Part shown: piece by piece, positions 59,923 through 64,000 of the stretch
Layout of the letters: each line of letters starts with the position of its first letter
Position numbering within the stretch: the stretch's first letter is position 1
Assembly (NCBI RefSeq): GCF_000276665.1
Contig: NW_004955433.1
Coordinates: 19,063,981-19,127,980, forward strand
Direction of reading: 5' to 3'
From: Chinchilla lanigera
Taxonomy: Eukaryota; Chordata; Mammalia; Rodentia; Chinchillidae
DNA: 64,000 nt
The notes under the pieces: generated by a model
Database searches by the model: none
Told to the model about the DNA's origin: nothing
What the model saw: the letters and a program-made list of their open reading frames with translations, nothing else
Position numbers and translations under genes: made by a program

Positions 59923-60794
59923 CTGGGAAGCTTTAATGTCCTCTTTCAAAATGAGACTATACTGGGTGAATATCACAGGGAAAGAATGTTACTGTGTGGC
60001 TGATCAGGGTTATGAAATTACAGTGCTTGCTTTCCATGCAAAAGCTGATAGCCAATGGGTTATTTACTATAATTACCGTGGATTATCTGCTTTAATTATG
60101 AAAGGGGGTACAAGAAGGATCATCCTGTACAATATCAAAGGGCTTGGGACAGACAATCTGTTTAGCCAACATGTCTAGGTGTTGATCCTCTGATCAGCGG
60201 GGTGAGCATCCTCCTAGGGAGGCATTGTGATAGGCAGGAAGGCGATAAGAACAATGAAATTCATCTTGCTGCTATCAGTAACTTTCACTTTCCTCACAAC
60301 CATGAGACTGGGACACATATGTATGAGAAACTAGGAGGCCTATACAGTCATACCTTAAAACACGCATTTTGCATAAATGTGGTAAAAAAAAACACTTAAA
60401 CTTAATAAATTTAACACATCTTTTCCTTGTTGCTGTTCGTTTTATTTTATGTTACTAATGGCATATCATATTTTAAGAGCCTTTCCAGGCAGGCTTCATT
60501 GCTTACATCTTCCTATTTATTTTCTAAACACTGTCTAGTGATTTAAAAAAAGAAAATGAGTCTTTGGAAAGTCAAATAATTATCCCGAAGTCTCCCAAGT
60601 ATCCAGGGGTGGATCCAGCAATGAAAACTGATTATTTCAAAGTATGTTTCTTACATGAAAATATCTTTTATTTTTACTGCTTTTTAAAAAACTTTTTATT
60701 TTGAAATAATGATAGACTCATGGAAGTTGCCCAAATAGTATGTAGAGGCTTCTAACTCTGGGATACATGTCATTCAAAGTTCGTATGTATAGAT

Positions 60795-61112
60795 TTGGTT
60801 CCCAAGATGGTGGTATCAGGTGGTGCAATGGACATTTTGAGATGTGGAGCCAGTATGCAGTCCGCAGGGCCTAGTGGAGTGTGCTTTCAAAGGGGATCAT
60901 GAGGCTTATCTCTGCCTGTCTCCGTTTCCTGGTTCAAAATGTGAGCACTCCCGTCATGATGCACCACCCAGCTGCTCCTCTCACCAGAGCTGAGCTGATG
61001 CTTGCACTATGACTCTGAGCCTCCAAAACTCTAACCTGAGTAAAACTTCTCTCTGTGTAAGTAATTTCCTCAGGCATTTTGATGTAGTAGTCAAAGCTAA
61101 CTAACAGAAACT
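60795..61112 (+). repeat. MaLR-like LTR
   Basis: It opens AGATTTGGTTCCCAAGATGG and contains CAGGGCCTAGTGGAGTGTGC, CACTCCCGTCATGATGCACC, AGCCTCCAAAACTCTAACC, a GAGTAAAACTTCTC tail region and CTCAGGCATTTTGATGTAG, then AAGCTAACTAACAGAAAC. This is the complete landmark order of a MaLR LTR. Confidence 0.8.
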
Positions 61113-62849
61113 CCCATGGGCTCATCCCCTAACACTCTCAAGTGGTAACATTTTATTTAAGTTTAATATAATATACAAACCGGGACATTGACATTGGTGC
61201 TGTACTACTAACCAGACATCATTCAGTTGCTGTTAATTTTTTATTCATTCATATTGATATAATCACAAACTCTATTACTACATTAGAACTTAGTAATAGA
61301 ATCAGCCTAGTATAAAAGGAAAATTATAATTTACAGATGAAGTCCTGCCATAAGAATACACCAAATACTGAAAATGAATTTTCATTACAAGTGCAATTGC
61401 AGAACTTTAAGGAAAGCAGGTCTTAACAAGTTGTGACTATCTGACATTAAATAAAAATAGTCACATCACGGATCCAATTTTCTCTTAAGAGCAAGTATTC
61501 AGCACATTCTTTAATATCAAGTGGACAGTGCCAACCTCATTTTATCTCCAAGTCATAAAGTTCAGAAGAGAACTGTAAAAATCAATCAAAATGAAAATAT
61601 AGTGAAATGGAAGATGTATAAACAGCTCTATGATTTTTGAGTAGATTCCTTGAACCATGCATGAGTAGATAGCAAACACTTGAAGGCTTTGTACCCCACG
61701 GCAGAAGCTTGGGATGAATTAAAGAAGGATAGAATTTCTACTTTTCCTCACTTTTAACAGCCTCAACTATAGGAATAACCAGTACAAGATTTTCCTGGAA
61801 TGGAAGAATAGAACTATTCAATTTGTCTAAAAGATATGAGTTCACATAAATACATTTTGTTATTTTTTAAAAAAAATAACATTCAGACTATAAGAGAACA
61901 AGTATACATGCACTGTTTTTTGCAGCACTTCTGAATAGTTACCATAGGATTTCTACAATTGATGGGCAGATCCATATTAGTCAGTAGCTCATTCATTTTA
62001 GGAAATACTTTCAAATAAATTGGCCCATAATGACAGCACTCAGAGGAAATTGGGTGGTTTACAAAGCACGTCTCTTCCACTGGGAATTTTGTGAAAGATT
62101 AAGTGGGTGTGTGGAGAGGTGAAGGTTCACTATATCTTCATCAATAAGGTTTTACAAGCTACTGAGGCCTTATCCTTATAAGACAAGAGGTCAAGAGGAA
62201 TTCGGGAAGGTGGGTTCTCTGTGGACAGCACTGTCTATTGGGAGATTATTTCCGGCATTAAGGACCTCCACCCTCTGTGTTGTTACTTTATGTTTCTGAA
62301 ATCAATCCTTTTTCCTTTCCTTTCTTTGTTTTATCTTTCCTACTTTTTCTCTTCCTTGTGTTTGTCATCTCCTCCCCCAGAACAATTATTTCACTCATTC
62401 TTCTGAACACCCTATTACTTTGACATATTTATTTCTTCCTGTTGGTTACATAGGTAGCTTTGTAAAGGTGGCATGTGTCCTTAGTACCCAGGATAGTACT
62501 TGGCGTGTGCATTGTTAAGCTCTGTTAAGGTGTTGATTCTAGAACAACAATAGGCAAGAAGATGTAGCCCCACATAAACGGTACCTGCCCTTCTGGAATC
62601 TGGATTTCAACGGGAATGGTTCTTCCCAGGATGAGATGGAGGGGAAAGAAGGCAGGTAGGCTTCCCATCTGGGGTGCTATCATCTTACTTCAGGATCTTC
62701 AAATCTCCATGGTTAGTTCTTCTCTGCCACTTAGAGCTCTATAAAGTTCTTCTTCTTACTTGGGATCCCAATTCAGTTCCTTCCATGGAAAAGCCCCATG
62801 TTTACTTAAGAATATTGTTCAGTAATAATACCATACATTAAAATAATAA

Positions 62850-63010
62850 TACCATATATTATGACCATTGGACTGATGTCATGAACTGTGAGTTCTAGTC
62901 CTAATGGATCACTTCTTATACTCTATAACTTTGGTCCAGTTTTCTTAGCTGTAAAATGTACTCTTGGTGTGTTTATCATAGTATTGTTGCAAATATTAAA
63001 TACTTTGATC
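62850..63010 (+). repeat. MIR-like fragment
   Basis: 'ctgtgagttctagtcctaat' then 'cttatactctataactttgg' and 'tcttagctgtaaaatgtact' matches the MIR core and 3' half. Confidence 0.7.
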
Positions 63011-63356
63011 CACAGCGTGGCTTAGCAGACAATTTAAACAATGTAGGAACACTGCTTTGTAACAATTACTGTTCATTCAAATTTGCATTTTCCTTTACAA
63101 ATTTCCTCTGGAACTTTTACTTTCCCTCATATTTCCTTAAACTTTTCTCCACATTCACATTTAATAAAAACTTTCTATATTTCTGTAACTTTCTGCATAT
63201 TAATAATTTTAAAATAGCATTTTTAAGTATTATGATATCAGACTTTGAAGGTGCTATGCCATCAGTGAAAAAGAAACAATAATTTGTGAACAGGAAATAA
63301 TCTTCAGAAATATTTTAATTGGGAAGCCTTCTTTGGAAGACCTGTTTTGGTTGACA

Positions 63357-63408
63357 AAATCTGCCTAACTCCATTATATTGCCTAAATCTGCCTAACTCC
63401 ATTATATT
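63357..63408. repeat. Tandem duplication, 28-bp period
   Basis: A 24-bp block starting AAATCTGCCTAACTCC at 63357-63380 is repeated without change at 63385-63408, with GCCT between. Confidence 0.95.
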
Positions 63409-64000
63409 CAAGAATCTACTGTCAGCTTTTACTCTGTGTGTACCTATTACAATGAGGAGTTCTGACAACATTCATAAATTCCTAATGGAGTAGTTTGATC
63501 CTAAATCCCTACAAGACCAATTAACTGATATCTCTAAGGATGAGGCATAGTGTTTTTTAATGACTCTTCAGTTGATTCTAACAGGATGAACAGTACGTTT
63601 GAAAGATTAGTTGGTTGTTATCCTTTGGACATGATTTGCCTGCTAAGGGTTCATGTGTTGCAGACTTTTTCCTCACTGTGGCAATATGAGAAGTAGTGTG
63701 GCTTTTAAGAGATGGAGCCTCATGCAAGATTCTGAGGTCATTAAAAGTCCTACTTTTGGAAGTGACTAAGCTTGTTCTCATGGGTCTTTGTGTTATTTTT
63801 TTGCAAGGTTTTACATTTGTTAAAGGTATTAGAGATAGGAAAAGAAGTGTGCTTTGCAAAGTGAGTGTGAGCAAATTAAAGGCAAGAAAAGAAGTAAAGA
63901 AGTGCATTCTGCAGAGTAGGCCAATGAACAAATGGCCACAAGGTTAATGGTGGCCATCTTTGTTATCCCCCATTATGACATCCCAGCTAAGCTATCTTAT

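Larger units (their letters stand above)
30561..64000. other. CDH8 upstream flank, no gene recognised
   Basis: From the CpG-island edge to the end of the window there is no exon, RNA gene or processed pseudogene that I can recognise. The longest open frames are about 100-110 codons and carry no family motif. The sequence is AT-rich with repeats listed separately. Stretches with nothing nameable include about 30.6-33.4 kb, 34.0-36.0 kb, 37.3-40.1 kb, 40.7-42.1 kb, 46.0-47.1 kb, 49.9-51.1 kb and 61.2-62.8 kb. In human, CDH8 is flanked by gene-poor DNA, which fits. Confidence 0.75.

Noticed and set aside
63578..63931. 117-codon minus-strand frame near the window end
   Set aside because: No recognisable domain and composition like the flanking DNA. 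Nothing beyond an open frame supports it.
1..64000. CRISPR arrays, operons, prophage, bacterial mobile systems or toxin-antitoxin pairs
   Set aside because: Nothing of the kind is present. Introns, SINEs and LTRs show that the DNA is mammalian nuclear, and the regular repeats are microsatellites or local duplications.

Overview
This is mammalian nuclear DNA, almost certainly from a rodent. It is AT-rich and intron-dense, with no long open reading frames. It carries rodent-type SINEs: tRNA-derived ID-like elements and 7SL-derived B1-like elements. It also holds old mammalian interspersed repeats (MIR, L2, MER5/hAT-Charlie, MaLR LTRs) and many microsatellites. One B1-plus-ID composite, and the absence of any recognisable B2, point away from mouse and rat, perhaps to the squirrel, dormouse or guinea-pig side. 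I cannot name the species.

Only one protein-coding gene is supported: CDH8 (cadherin-8, a type II classical cadherin), on the minus strand. Its exon 2 lies at 15711-16160. It is bounded by a strong 3' splice site and a GTAAGC donor, and it carries about 198 nt of 5' UTR followed by the first 84 codons. These encode the signal peptide, a short prodomain, a furin-type RSKR site and the Trp2/Trp4 adhesion motif at the start of EC1. About 13.6 kb upstream on the same strand is a CpG island (about 28.6-30.6 kb) with GC and inverted CCAAT boxes. It also has a good minus-strand splice donor at 29759, so it is the probable CDH8 promoter and untranslated first exon.

Layout: 1-15710 is the 5' part of CDH8 intron 2. 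15711-16160 is exon 2. 16161 to about 29758 is intron 1. About 28.6-30.6 kb is the CpG-island promoter with exon 1. About 30.6-64 kb is upstream flanking DNA with no supported gene, which fits the gene-poor surroundings known for CDH8 in human (16q21). That flank holds several young SINEs with clear target-site duplications and two inverted copies of an unnamed LTR-like repeat. It also has a degenerate 42-bp tandem repeat and several MaLR-type LTRs, one pair nested in opposite orientation.

I found no previously undescribed multi-gene system. The most interesting points are regulatory: a cluster of four short upstream ORFs and an internal strong donor in the CDH8 5' UTR exon, and two competing candidate exon-1 donors in the CpG island. 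The unnamed repeat pair and the 42-bp tandem block are also worth a look. Repeat family names are recognition by eye, without a RepeatMasker run, and repeat edges are approximate.
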